Made by a program: the position numbers and the translations under genes. Of a stretch of 64,000 nt of DNA, positions 1 through 10,918 are shown in pieces. This DNA comes from Opitutaceae bacterium. GTDB lineage: Bacteria; Verrucomicrobiota; Verrucomicrobiia; Opitutales; Opitutaceae. The stretch spans positions 62,001-126,000 of the forward strand of contig JAQUYL010000006.1 in NCBI GenBank assembly GCA_028691845.1. Direction: 5' to 3'. Numbering within the stretch: the stretch's first letter is position 1; each line of letters starts with the position of its first letter. Below the pieces are notes generated by a model that did no database searches, was not told the DNA's origin, and was given only the letters and a program-made list of their open reading frames with translations.

Positions 1-645
1 CTTGGCTCCAAGGGTCAAAATGAACGGCGCGGCGCGCTCCACCCACTCCGATGCCTTCGGATGCTGGTCGGCCCCGGCGCCAAAACACTGCTGCAACATG
101 TCAGTGTTGATGATGCCGGGCGCGAGCGGCACCGCTGCCATGCCAGCGGGCAGTTCTTTCGCCAGCGCCTTGGTCAGCCCCTCGATGGCGAACTTGGAGG
201 CGCAATACGGCGCCACCTCGCGCGAGGTCGAGCGGCCCCAGGCGGAGCTGATGTTGACGATTACGCCACTCTTGCGCTCCACCATCGCGGGAACGAAGTG
301 GCGGATGACGTTGGCCACGCCCTTGATGTTGACGTCGATCACGCGGGCGAAGTCCGGCGCCGGCACTTTCCACAACGGCGCCGGAGTGTGCATCGCGCCA
401 GCGTTATTAATCAGAAAATCCGGCGGACCCTGCCGGGCCAGCACGCGCTCGGCCCACATGGCGACCTTGTTGTCCTCGGTCACGTCGACCACGGAAAAAT
501 CGTGCGGCTCGGGATAGGTGAACCGCAGGTCCATGAGTTCGGCCGCCTTCCGCCCGCACCCGACGATCGTGTGGCCGTGGGCGATGTACCACTCGGCCAG
601 CGCCCGGCCGAGCCCTCTGGTGACGCCAGTGATGAGTATGACCAT
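1..645 (-). CDS. SDR family oxidoreductase (3' end outside window)
   Basis: Reading leftward from the ATG, an uninterrupted frame of 215 codons runs off the window edge, so the C-terminus is missing. The protein is a classical short-chain dehydrogenase/reductase: the nucleotide-binding TGxxxGxG motif is at residues 6-13, NNAG at 80-83, the catalytic serine at 133/134 and the YxxxK pair at Y147 and K151. These residues support NAD(P)(H)-dependent oxidation or reduction of a small alcohol or carbonyl compound; the substrate cannot be read from the sequence. It is a cytosolic Rossmann-fold enzyme without a signal peptide. It lies about 100 bases downstream of exbD on the same strand and may be read from the same transcript, but no functional link is evident. 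Confidence 0.88.
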   Translation of the reverse strand, partial: MVILITGVTRGLGRALAEWYIAHGHTIVGCGRKAAELMDLRFTYPEPHDFSVVDVTEDNKVAMWAERVLARQGPPDFLINNAGAMHTPAPLWKVPAPDFARVIDVNIKGVANVIRHFVPAMVERKSGVIVNISSAWGRSTSREVAPYCASKFAIEGLTKALAKELPAGMAAVPLAPGIINTDMLQQCFGAGADQHPKASEWVERAAPFILTLGAK

Positions 646-751
646 GGGGGGAAAGTAGTGAGCAGGCGGCATCGCGTAGCGAGTAGAAAAACTCCCGAAC
701 CTGATCGGGGGAAGTTTGCGACTCTGCACCCGATTCCCGATCCTCGCACGA

Positions 752-1153
752 TCACCGCGATTGCAGCCGGATCTTGTTCAAACCGCGCTTGCGGCAGAGA
801 TCCATCGCCTCGGTGACGTTCTTCAGGGGAGTGTTCTCGTCCGAGCGCAGCAGCACCGAGGTGTCCTTGTCGATTCCCTTCACTGCTTCCAAGAGCTTGT
901 CCATCTGGGCAATGGTGGCCGGCTTGCCGTTGAAGGTCATGGCGCCCTCCTTGTCGATGCTGATGGTGACCGCGCCCTTGAATTCGCCCTTTCCGGCCGT
1001 CTCAACCTTGGGCAGGGTCAGATTAAGCATCGTCGCCGTGCGAAACTGCATGGTGACAAAGGCGAAAAAAATGAGCATCACCAGCACGTCGATCAACGGG
1101 ACCAGGTTCATCTCCGGCCGTTTGCGGCGCTTGATGTAGAGGCCTCTGCTCAT
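752..1153 (-). CDS. exbD: ExbD/TolR-type biopolymer transport protein
   Basis: This 133-residue protein has a short basic N-terminus, one membrane helix at about residues 16-36 and a periplasmic domain, which is the ExbD/TolR plan. The proton-conducting aspartate expected in the helix is D22 in the NLVPLIDVL segment. With ExbB it forms the proton channel that energises TonB-dependent outer-membrane transport, or the Tol system. Its start overlaps the exbB stop by four bases (ATGA), indicating translational coupling. No TonB or TolA gene is in the window, so the choice between ExbD and TolR rests on gene order and is not certain. Confidence 0.88.
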   Translation of the reverse strand: MSRGLYIKRRKRPEMNLVPLIDVLVMLIFFAFVTMQFRTATMLNLTLPKVETAGKGEFKGAVTISIDKEGAMTFNGKPATIAQMDKLLEAVKGIDKDTSVLLRSDENTPLKNVTEAMDLCRKRGLNKIRLQSR

Positions 1154-1719
1154 GACTCGATCTTCCCGTTGCGGCTGAGCACGCGCTCGAGCAGGAGGTC
1201 GATCTTCACCGCGTAATTTTCCACCCTGCGCTGAAGAAAGCCGCCTCCCACCAGCGATGGGATCGCGATGGTCAGACCGATGACGGTGGCGGAGAGAGCC
1301 AGCGCCACGCCCTTGGTGAAGGCCACAGGGTCCGGCAGGCCCGTGTCCGGCGCGATCTGCGAGAAAACCTGCAGCAGGCCCGTGACGGTGCCCGTGAGGC
1401 CAATGAGCGGCGCGGCCGCATAAATGACTTCCAGATAGGGCACTCCACGCTCCATCCGGTTGATCTCGAGCCGGGCGAACGCTTTCACCGATTCCGGGTC
1501 GTCCTTGTGCTCCGAAGCGAAATCGAGCACCCGAGCGAGCACCGAGTGCCTGCCGCCGGCATATGGCTTCCCCTGGACCACGGCGTCGACCAGGTCGTCC
1601 GGAAGAATTGCGCCTTTGCGCAATGCGTAGAGCCGCTCACAGATGATGAAGACGGCAAGGATCGAACAGATTCCCAGCGGGTAGATAAGCAGGCCTGCGC
1701 CTTTAAAGATATCAATCAT
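1150..1719 (-). CDS. exbB: MotA/TolQ/ExbB proton channel family protein
   Basis: The 189-residue product has three predicted membrane helices (roughly residues 9-29, 96-118 and 135-157) and the family hallmark APLIGLTGTVTGLL in the second helix. It is the channel subunit that pairs with the ExbD encoded immediately downstream. The ATG is preferred over an upstream in-frame TTG because a TTGGAG ribosome-binding sequence sits at the right distance before the ATG. The upstream region contains a Fur-box-like palindrome, so iron-dependent control of the pair is plausible but inferred. TolQ is the alternative assignment. Confidence 0.88.
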   Translation of the reverse strand: MIDIFKGAGLLIYPLGICSILAVFIICERLYALRKGAILPDDLVDAVVQGKPYAGGRHSVLARVLDFASEHKDDPESVKAFARLEINRMERGVPYLEVIYAAAPLIGLTGTVTGLLQVFSQIAPDTGLPDPVAFTKGVALALSATVIGLTIAIPSLVGGGFLQRRVENYAVKIDLLLERVLSRNGKIES

Positions 1720-1910
1720 GGCGGAAACTCCAATCAATTGCGCTCTTAGACGCCATCAAGCGAGAAAAGATTCATCCTACCGCCTGTAAATTGCAGCCCG
1801 ATACTCGGATTAGCATGCCGATGACCATATTGCGGGCGCGAACTCCGGGTCGTGCACATGCCAGATCCTGCGGCACTCGCCGCGCCATGGCTGCCGTGCT
1901 TGAAGGCAGG

Positions 1911-1930
1911 TTATCATGATAATCGTTCAC
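1911..1930. promoter_or_regulatory. Candidate Fur box
   Basis: A perfect 12-base palindrome TTATCATGATAA is followed by TCGTTCAC. Aligned by hand with the classical 19-base Fur consensus, 14 of 19 positions match, including the central GATAATC. It lies between divergently transcribed exbB (about 190 bases away) and a secreted protein gene (about 75 bases away). A TTGACT hexamer follows directly, but no good -10 sequence was found at the usual distance. ExbB/ExbD genes are well-known Fur targets, which makes the assignment reasonable; it is a by-eye match only. Confidence 0.4.
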
Positions 1931-2005
1931 TTGACTCCATTTGTTCGTTCAGTGACGTTAATTTCCAATTTATCCCTTTGATCTCAAACCTCACTTAATT
2001 ACCTC

Positions 2006-2560
2006 ATGAAAAACAAATTATTGCATCTGTTTTCCGCGGCCTTGGCCGTATGTTTCGCAACCACGCTCCGTTCGGCAGAATCTTCCAACAAGTACGCGCC
2101 GCTCGCCTACACCCCTCTTGGCAACTATGGCCAAGCGCTGGTTGATATGGAAATGGCCAAACATCCGGAGCTGAAGATCCTGACCATACATGTAACCCCC
2201 CCAGGAATCCCCGCCGACGTGGACAATGAACGGCGTCTCATGTTCTCGAACATCGGACGGATCGGCAAGCTCGACAGCATCGAGGACTCGAAAATATTCA
2301 AGGGGGGCAAGGAAGTGGTCGAAGCCTTCAAGAATCCTGCACCACCGTCGACAAATTTCAGCATCACCGCGACCCCAAAATATGAGGTGTGGAATATTTT
2401 AAAGGATCAGTTCGGAAAGGATGTCGGCCTGATCGTCATGGTATTCCCCTATCACGAAAACTTCGATTTGGAAAAGTACCATGAGGTGGCGAAAACGGTC
2501 GTAGAGGAGCTGAATAGCCGGATGACCACCAAGGACGATCTGTTCAAGCCGGCATCGTAG
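2006..2560 (+). CDS. Secreted protein of unknown function
   Basis: I do not recognise this 184-residue protein. It starts with a typical signal peptide: MKNK, a hydrophobic stretch, and a likely cleavage site near residue 24 after RSA. The mature part is soluble and mixed alpha/beta in character, with repeated short hydrophobic strands (LKILTIHV, VGLIVMVF) separated by charged helices, suggesting a small periplasmic fold. It has no cysteine in the mature part and no membrane helix. The gene is visibly more AT-rich than its neighbours. It is transcribed away from exbBD across a shared region containing the Fur-box-like site, so a role connected with metal uptake is possible but only by position. 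Confidence 0.7.
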   Translation: MKNKLLHLFSAALAVCFATTLRSAESSNKYAPLAYTPLGNYGQALVDMEMAKHPELKILTIHVTPPGIPADVDNERRLMFSNIGRIGKLDSIEDSKIFKGGKEVVEAFKNPAPPSTNFSITATPKYEVWNILKDQFGKDVGLIVMVFPYHENFDLEKYHEVAKTVVEELNSRMTTKDDLFKPAS

Positions 2561-2587
2561 GACCGGCGTCCGTTCCGGCGCCCCTCC

Positions 2588-4390
2588 CTACACGCCTTTT
2601 TTCAGCTCGGACAGCAGCCTCTCGATCTCCCCGTCGAGCTGGCTTTTATCGCCGGCCTTTAGGGCACGCCGAGCCCGCTGCACCGACTGGATTGCCGCCG
2701 GCAGCTCACCGCGATCGCGCAAGTGTTGCACGAACGGCAAGACGATCTTGTCGTAAAAATCCATGCCCGCCCCCGCGCCGAATTTGTCGACCACCGAGTT
2801 GTAATTGCGAATCTGCGTGGGCAGGTCGTCCTGTTCCATGCTGCGCCGGAGCATTTCGGACGCCTGCTCGTAGGCGAGGTCCGGACGCCCCGTGTCCCGC
2901 TTGTTTTTGAGCACCATGCGCTTTTCCTCGTAGTCGGCCAGACTGGACTCGCCTCGCGCCCGCAAGCTTTCGACCAGGCGCCGGACAAATCCGACTTCCA
3001 GGTCCGGATAGCGGCGGAAGGCCAGGGCCGCCTCGCGCAGCGTGCCCTCGATCGTGCGTGCATCCTGACCGGCCGTCGTCTGCGCCCGCAGCAGCACCTC
3101 CCAGGCCCGCACGTTTCGCTGCTCGCGATTCACCGCCTCGCGCGCCGCGTTCAGCGCCGCCGCTGCGTTTCGATCATTCAGGTATTCCTCCGCAAAGGCG
3201 GCATGCACCATCGACAGTCGATAAAGCGGCAGCAGCCGGAACCGCTCGGAAAGGAACACTAATTCATGGTCGGAGATGTTGCCCCACGTCTGCGGATCGA
3301 AGGCCAGTCCCGCCACGTACTTCTGCTCGGCATACCGACCGCAATCGAGCTGCCACTTTTGCGCGCTGTCCAGGTACCCGAACCACGCGTGCCGGCCATC
3401 CAGCCCCGCACCGCGAAACAGCAGCGTGGGTACGCCCTTGGCCTTGCCCGCCATGCTGGCAAAATATGCCTGATCCACGCAAATGCCGCCCTCCTTCAAA
3501 ATGAGCGGCAGTTCGTAGCGGCTGCGCGGCCAGTTCGCCTGCCCGGCCTGCAGGCGATCCTTGCGGTAAGGCACCAGGTCATACACCCTGGCGAAATCCG
3601 CCAGCTGGTTGGGAATTTTCCGCTGCGCCCACGTCAACTCCTGAAGCCTCGCCCCGGCATCGACCACGAATTTCAATTCGTTGGCGGACAATCGCCTAAG
3701 CCTGTGCAACGTCCGCCCTTCCCGATCGGACCTGACCCAGAAACTGAATGCCTCCTCCGGTCGGGGCAGCAACCGCGGCAGCGCTTGTTCGCTCACTTGT
3801 CCATGCGGCCAGTCCGGCGGAGGCGGCACATCATAGACCACCGCAATGGCCAGCGCGAGGTTCTGGTAGTCGGCGAACCTGTTCGGATCGGCGGCATACA
3901 ATGATTGCAGGATGGAGAGCACCATCATCGGGTTGTCCACGGATGCAACGGTGGCGAAAAATTCCTCGGAAAACTGGAACGATCCCAAGGCATGCAACTG
4001 CAGCGCCGGCGTCCAGAGCGCCGACAGTGATCCCGGCGACGGCGAAAGCTTTTGCGGCATATTGGCATGGCCGACCCGGGCGCGATTGACAGCGGCGATC
4101 CAGAACTCCCCGGCCTTCCTTTCCGGCAGGCTGAGCAACGACGCCCAGCGATAAAGGTAATACCATGCCTGGGCCTGGCCATTGTTGGCCTCGTAGGCTG
4201 CCAGCGCGGCGGCGCGCAATTCCTCGACGCCCACCCCCCACCCTTGCCGGGCCGCCCGGGCCACCAGCGACGTCACTCTTTCCCGCGACGGTGGATTCGC
4301 GATTTCCGAAGCGCTGATCGGCGCCAGCTCCGCCCGCATGCCGGAAGCCAAGGCGAACAGGAGCAACAGGGCTGACTGGCAGCATCGCAT
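2588..4390 (-). CDS. Secreted transglutaminase-like protein with helical-repeat C-terminus
   Basis: The open frame extends upstream into clpC, but the ATG used here begins a clear signal peptide (MRCCQSALLLLFALASGMRA) and gives 600 residues. A cysteine-histidine-aspartate triad in the order and spacing of the transglutaminase-like superfamily can be seen: C304 in GGICVDQA, H334 in GRHAWFGY and D349 in WQLDC. The segments before (about 25-290) and after (about 380-600) are alanine- and charge-rich helices that look like TPR-type repeats. Bacterial transglutaminase-like proteins of this kind are usually cysteine proteases or amidases rather than crosslinkers, so a periplasmic peptidase-like role is inferred. 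The substrate is unknown. The gene is convergent with the small secreted protein gene. Confidence 0.68.
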   Translation of the reverse strand: MRCCQSALLLLFALASGMRAELAPISASEIANPPSRERVTSLVARAARQGWGVGVEELRAAALAAYEANNGQAQAWYYLYRWASLLSLPERKAGEFWIAAVNRARVGHANMPQKLSPSPGSLSALWTPALQLHALGSFQFSEEFFATVASVDNPMMVLSILQSLYAADPNRFADYQNLALAIAVVYDVPPPPDWPHGQVSEQALPRLLPRPEEAFSFWVRSDREGRTLHRLRRLSANELKFVVDAGARLQELTWAQRKIPNQLADFARVYDLVPYRKDRLQAGQANWPRSRYELPLILKEGGICVDQAYFASMAGKAKGVPTLLFRGAGLDGRHAWFGYLDSAQKWQLDCGRYAEQKYVAGLAFDPQTWGNISDHELVFLSERFRLLPLYRLSMVHAAFAEEYLNDRNAAAALNAAREAVNREQRNVRAWEVLLRAQTTAGQDARTIEGTLREAALAFRRYPDLEVGFVRRLVESLRARGESSLADYEEKRMVLKNKRDTGRPDLAYEQASEMLRRSMEQDDLPTQIRNYNSVVDKFGAGAGMDFYDKIVLPFVQHLRDRGELPAAIQSVQRARRALKAGDKSQLDGEIERLLSELKKGV

Positions 4391-4529
4391 ACCGACATTA
4401 CCACTGGGACGGACCGGCAAAGCAAGTCCGGCATTCCGTCCGGTGACACTCCCGTCAAGACCCGCCGGGACGAGCATTCCCGCCATCGGTAGCGGATGAC
4501 GGGGGTGGCGATCGCCCCGGACCCAAAAA

Positions 4530-7043
<2,514 letters not shown>

Positions 7044-7069
7044 GGTGGGAAAATGGTTTGGTCGAAGGA

Positions 7070-8152
7070 TTAACGGTCGGCTTTGTCAAATACCGGGGCG
7101 GGCATCCTGGTGAATTCCTGCCGCAGCTTCTCCGCCCTGAGCAAATCGCGCTGGGAAGGATCCTGCTCCCCCTTGGCGGCATGTTGCACGTGTCCGGGCT
7201 GGCATTCGATGAAGAGCCGGTCCACGACGGCACGCTGCCCCTCGGGGAAAATGCCCAGATCGGCCCCCAAGCGGATGAGCGAGAGAAGATTCATCGTCTC
7301 GCCCGAGCTGAGCAGAAAACCGTTCTGCAGAATCCCGTAGGCGCGGCCGATCTTGTCAAACAGCTTGGCGGCGTCGGCTTCGAGGATTTTCTCCCGCGCG
7401 GTGAGCTCTTGTTCGACAATGGTGTTCAGCACTCCCGTGAGGTGCTTTATGATGCCTTCCTCCGTCTCGCCGAGTGTGGTCTGGTTGGAAATCTGGAAAA
7501 TGCTGCCGCTAGCGTCGGAACCCTCGCCAAAGAGTCCGCGCACGGCCATGCCAAGCTGGTTCACTGCCCGCACGACCTTCTCCATCTGACCCGAGATGAC
7601 GAGTGCGGGCAGGTGCAACATCGTGGACGCGCGAATGGCGGTACCGAGGTTGGTCGGGCAGGCGGTCAGGTAGCCCAATTCGGGCGAAAAAGCATAGTCA
7701 ATACGGTTTTCCAGCTCGGTATCCAAGGCATTGATTGCGGTCCAGACCTTCTTGAACACAAAGCCCGCGCGCAGGTATTGGATGCGCAGATGATCCTCCT
7801 CATTGATCATCACCACGCACGACTGGTCCCGGCTGACCACCAGGCCCGCTCCCGCTTTGCCTTGGGAAAGTTCGCGGCTGATGAGGTGTCGCTCAACCAG
7901 CATCTGCTTTTCCAGGTCGTTTAGCTCCTCGATGGCGAAGGAAAGTCCGCGTTTCATCTGCGGAAGGGAGGTAACTGCCTGCAAACATGTGTCGAAAGCC
8001 TGCCGGCGCTGTGCCTCTTTGCTCCACCCCGGGAAGGGCAGTTGTGCCAGATTGCGCGCCAGGCGGATGCGGGTAATGAGCACGACCGCACTCTTGCTGG
8101 CGGTTGGATCCATCAGCTCGGAGGGCGTGTCGAAGAGCTCTTTGATATTCAT
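7070..8152 (-). CDS. mcsB: Protein arginine kinase McsB
   Basis: This 360-residue guanido-kinase-fold protein carries the phosphagen kinase signatures: ITRIRLARN near the N-terminus, the NEED acidic loop at 117-120 and the catalytic cysteine C165 in ACPTNLGT. It also has RDLLRA at 335-340, matching the RDxxRA phospho-arginine-sensing motif of true McsB enzymes, which argues for a protein arginine kinase rather than a small-molecule kinase. McsB phosphorylates arginines on misfolded proteins, and ClpC reads the mark. The ATG is one base beyond the mcsA stop (TGA-G-ATG), so the two are translationally coupled; an open extension further upstream lies wholly inside mcsA and is not used. Confidence 0.95.
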   Translation of the reverse strand: MNIKELFDTPSELMDPTASKSAVVLITRIRLARNLAQLPFPGWSKEAQRRQAFDTCLQAVTSLPQMKRGLSFAIEELNDLEKQMLVERHLISRELSQGKAGAGLVVSRDQSCVVMINEEDHLRIQYLRAGFVFKKVWTAINALDTELENRIDYAFSPELGYLTACPTNLGTAIRASTMLHLPALVISGQMEKVVRAVNQLGMAVRGLFGEGSDASGSIFQISNQTTLGETEEGIIKHLTGVLNTIVEQELTAREKILEADAAKLFDKIGRAYGILQNGFLLSSGETMNLLSLIRLGADLGIFPEGQRAVVDRLFIECQPGHVQHAAKGEQDPSQRDLLRAEKLRQEFTRMPAPVFDKADR

Positions 8153-8153
8153 C

Positions 8154-8666
8154 TCAGGGGTTCTGCTTGTGACTGGCGGCCTGTTTGGCTTGGGTGATTT
8201 CGTCGCGGTAACGCGCCGCATCCTCATAACGCTCGGACTTGATCGCCTTTTCCAGTTCGGACTCAAGATGGGTAAGGCGCGTGTAGAGATCCTTCCGTTC
8301 CATGGCCTTTTGCGGGACTTTGCCAATGTGGTGCGTGCCCTTGTGCATGTTCTCAAGCAGAGGTTCCAGTGCATTGCGGAAGTACTCGTAGCAGGAAGGA
8401 CATCCAAAGCGCCCGGTCTTTTTGAAATCCTGCTGGGTAAAGCCGCAAATCCCGCACTTCATCTCTCCCGTGGGCTCGGTCACCTCAGGATTGAGCGATG
8501 CTTTCAATAGCAAATCGGCGAGTGAAAAGCCATTGGGATCGGTTACTCCTTTGGCTTGCGCACAGGCCTCACACAAATCGACCTTATGGATCTTGTTGTT
8601 GATGATTTGGGTGAGATGCACCGTGGCGGGCTTACCGCAAAGATCGCACTTGAGGGAATTGGCCAT
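8154..8666 (-). CDS. mcsA: McsA, zinc-binding activator of McsB (UVR domain)
   Basis: The 170-residue protein has four CXXC pairs (residues 7-10, 32-35, 71-74 and 89-92), typical of the two zinc modules of McsA, and a C-terminal UVR motif (about 130-165, SERYEDAARYRDEI). McsA binds and activates the McsB arginine kinase. It is the first gene of the operon with mcsB and clpC, and a good sigma-70-type promoter lies just upstream. Unlike the Bacillus ctsR-mcsA-mcsB-clpC operon, no CtsR repressor gene precedes it; the next gene upstream is ilvE. Confidence 0.94.
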   Translation of the reverse strand: MANSLKCDLCGKPATVHLTQIINNKIHKVDLCEACAQAKGVTDPNGFSLADLLLKASLNPEVTEPTGEMKCGICGFTQQDFKKTGRFGCPSCYEYFRNALEPLLENMHKGTHHIGKVPQKAMERKDLYTRLTHLESELEKAIKSERYEDAARYRDEITQAKQAASHKQNP

Positions 8667-8677
8667 AGGCTGAAGTT

Positions 8678-8705
8678 AATTTATGATCGGCGTGGGAAAA
8701 TGCAA
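8678..8705 (-). promoter_or_regulatory. Candidate sigma-70 promoter of mcsA-mcsB-clpC
   Basis: Read on the minus strand, a TTGCAT -35 hexamer is followed after 16 bases by TAAATT as the -10 hexamer. The -10 ends about 12 bases before the mcsA ATG, leaving a very short leader. No CtsR or HrcA-type inverted repeat was found by eye in this interval. Confidence 0.5.
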
Positions 8706-8842
8706 ATTGAGCATGGATTGATACACCATGCCCTGCAGCCAATGTGCCAGCTGCGTCCGATCTGGCAAGATTAAGAGCCCCGGACCGGAGTCGTTATAAC
8801 CTCTTTCCCAACGGCGAAGATACGCCCCGACCGGCGCCTGAA

Positions 8843-9709
8843 TCAAATCTTCGTGCCCTCCGTGCCGACCCGTTGGCGGTACGCGGCCAGCACGCGGCCT
8901 GTGATCGCCCCGGGTTTGCCCGTGCCTATCTCGCGACCGTCCAGCTTTACGACCGGAACCACCTCAGCCGCCGTGCCGGTGAGGAAGCTTTCATCAGCAT
9001 TCCACACATCGTAGCGAGTCAGATTCTGCTCATTAATCGGAACGCCCAGTTCGCCCGCGATGTCGAACACCACCCCACGCGTAATGCCCTTGAGGGCACC
9101 TTGTGAGGCAGCCGGAGTCAGGATCCGGCCCTTGTGGACGATGAAGATGTTGTCGCCGGTGCACTCGGCAATATAGCCCTGATCATTGAGCAGGATGGCC
9201 TCCAGCGCCCCGGCTTGCTTCGCCTCGATTTTGGCGAGAATGTTGTTCAGGTAATTGAGCGACTTGATGGTCGGCGGCAGAGCGGCCGGACTGTTTCGGC
9301 GCGTGGGCACGGTCACAATGCTGAGTCCAGCTGTGTAATGCTCGGGCGGATAAAGCGCGATCTTGTCCGCAATGATGAAGACGGATGGATTCGGGCACAG
9401 CCAGGGCGATAGTCCGAGATCGCCCACTCCTCGCGTAACCACCAGGCGGATGTAGCCATCACGCAAATTGTTGCGGCGGCAGGTCTCGCAGACTGCGTCG
9501 GACATCTCCTTCCGAGTCAGGGGAATCTTCAACAGGATGGCCTTGGCGGAGTATTCGAGCCGTTCCAAATGCTCCTCAAGGCGAAACACATTCCCCGCGT
9601 AGAGGCGGATGCCTTCGAAAATGCCGTCGCCATAGAGCAGCCCGTGATCGAACACGGACACCTTGGCGTCAGCCGAGTCCACGAACTTGCCGTCAAGATA
9701 GATCTTCAT
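8843..9709 (-). CDS. ilvE: Branched-chain amino acid aminotransferase
   Basis: The 288-residue product is a fold-type IV PLP enzyme. It opens with MKIYLDGKFVDSADAKVSVFD and DHGLLYGDGIFEG, and the PLP lysine is K149 in TIKSLNYLNN. The C-terminal ECTGDNIFIV segment is also characteristic of IlvE. It transfers the amino group between glutamate and the 2-oxo acids of valine, leucine and isoleucine. D-amino-acid aminotransferase and aminodeoxychorismate lyase share the fold, but YGDGIFEGIR and SLNYLNN favour IlvE. The start is the ATG that gives the canonical N-terminus; the frame stays open upstream without homology. It stands alone, divergent from the pseudopilin gene. Confidence 0.9.
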   Translation of the reverse strand: MKIYLDGKFVDSADAKVSVFDHGLLYGDGIFEGIRLYAGNVFRLEEHLERLEYSAKAILLKIPLTRKEMSDAVCETCRRNNLRDGYIRLVVTRGVGDLGLSPWLCPNPSVFIIADKIALYPPEHYTAGLSIVTVPTRRNSPAALPPTIKSLNYLNNILAKIEAKQAGALEAILLNDQGYIAECTGDNIFIVHKGRILTPAASQGALKGITRGVVFDIAGELGVPINEQNLTRYDVWNADESFLTGTAAEVVPVVKLDGREIGTGKPGAITGRVLAAYRQRVGTEGTKI

Positions 9710-9808
9710 GGCGCAAATTTGCGGCGACTGTGCCGATTTGTCCAGTCCTCGAAATGACCTTGTGTTCGCCCCGATAGGCGGTGGACTGTGCGGGCAGCCC
9801 CACCCCCT

Positions 9809-10588
9809 ATGCTTAATACCCCCGGGCGCGCATTTGGCGCGTTCACCCTCATTGAACTGCTGACTGTCATCGCCATTATCGGCATTCTGGCGGCGCTGAT
9901 CTTCCCCACGGTCAGCAAGGTGCGTGAAACCGCCCAGCGCACGGTCGACGCCAACAACCTGCGCGAAATCTACAAGGCGGCGGCGATATACGCCGCGGAT
10001 AACAACGACCGACTGCCCGATCCCCAGAATGTGCCCGCCACGACGCTGGCGGCCGGACAGCGGGTGTTCCTCTGGCCGGGTGTTTTGGCCAAGAGTGGCA
10101 TCCTGACCGACCCCGCGTTTTACTTTGCCAAGAACGATCCTCAATTCAACGGCGTCTATCCCACCGCAATCATCAATCCCGCATCGGTCCAGCGCAACCA
10201 GCTCGATCCCTCCTTCACCGACGGACGCGTCCTGGCCTGGGAATTTGTTGGCGGACTCAAGATGAGCGATCCCGCCACCACTCCTGTCGCCTACACCCGC
10301 GGCTTGCAGGCCGGCGGTTCATGGGACGCCGCCAGCGGCGTCTATCGGGATACCGGCGGGCACATTGCGTTTCTCGGCGGCAATGTCGTCTTCTACAAGG
10401 ACACGGAGGCCCCCGCTCCGGTCTTCACCTCGAACCAGTCCGGCCGCAAGGTCGCCGACGTCCGCCAGGCAATCCCGTACAGCGAGAACCAAACCATGGG
10501 AGCGCACATCTACGGGACTCCCCCGCTCGGCGGGACCGGCGCCATCGTCGGATCCGTCAACGGCACACCCGCCTCCCCCGGCCCTTGA
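9809..10588 (+). CDS. Type II secretion/type IV pilin-like prepilin protein
   Basis: The 259-residue product has a class III prepilin signal: a short basic leader, then AFTLIELLTVIAIIGILAALIFP. The best processing point is after A11, giving F12 as +1 and the conserved glutamate E16 at +5. A helix (about 12-32) is followed by a globular domain with a modest number of glycines and prolines, as in pseudopilins common in Verrucomicrobia and Planctomycetes. The chosen ATG is preferred to an upstream GTG because it gives a normal 11-residue leader. No other secretion gene adjoins it; a GspE/PilB-type ATPase is encoded about 38 kb away. Whether it is structural or a secreted substrate cannot be told. 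Confidence 0.8.
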   Translation: MLNTPGRAFGAFTLIELLTVIAIIGILAALIFPTVSKVRETAQRTVDANNLREIYKAAAIYAADNNDRLPDPQNVPATTLAAGQRVFLWPGVLAKSGILTDPAFYFAKNDPQFNGVYPTAIINPASVQRNQLDPSFTDGRVLAWEFVGGLKMSDPATTPVAYTRGLQAGGSWDAASGVYRDTGGHIAFLGGNVVFYKDTEAPAPVFTSNQSGRKVADVRQAIPYSENQTMGAHIYGTPPLGGTGAIVGSVNGTPASPGP

Positions 10589-10918
10589 CCGGAGACTAGT
10601 GCCACGAGGCGGTTCAGACATTGGGGTGTCTGGTTTGACGTCGGCCAGCTTCCCTTCCGCAACGATGGAGGGCGTCGCAGCCGACGCCGTGCACGGCACT
10701 AACATGCCGCCGGGCTGCGCCGCGTCACGGCCCGGAGCAAGAGCGAGTGGGTGACGGCAGCGCGCCCTGGCTGTTAACGCGCTGTTGTCGCCGTTCCTTG
10801 GCCCGCCCGCCTCCCCCGTGCCTGGGTTGGCTCGCGGCATTCGCTTCACCGTGCGCCAACCGAGAACATCAGGATATGCCCCTTTTTTTCGGTTCCTTTT
10901 GCCGGGTTTCTCTCGCCG
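10589..10918. other. Gene-free interval between convergent genes, with a short inverted-repeat element
   Basis: No convincing gene is present in these 330 bases. The left third is bounded by a 7-base inverted repeat, TAGTGCC at 10597-10603 and GGCACTA at 10695-10701, enclosing smaller hairpins (AGACA/TGTCT and GGCGTCG/CGACGCC). This resembles a REP- or MITE-like palindromic unit, but only one copy was noticed. The remainder is featureless GC-rich DNA. Confidence 0.4.

Noticed and set aside
8843..10144. Extending ilvE by 145 codons upstream
   Set aside because: The extension overlaps the divergent pseudopilin gene and lacks aminotransferase character; the family N-terminus starts at MKIYLDG.
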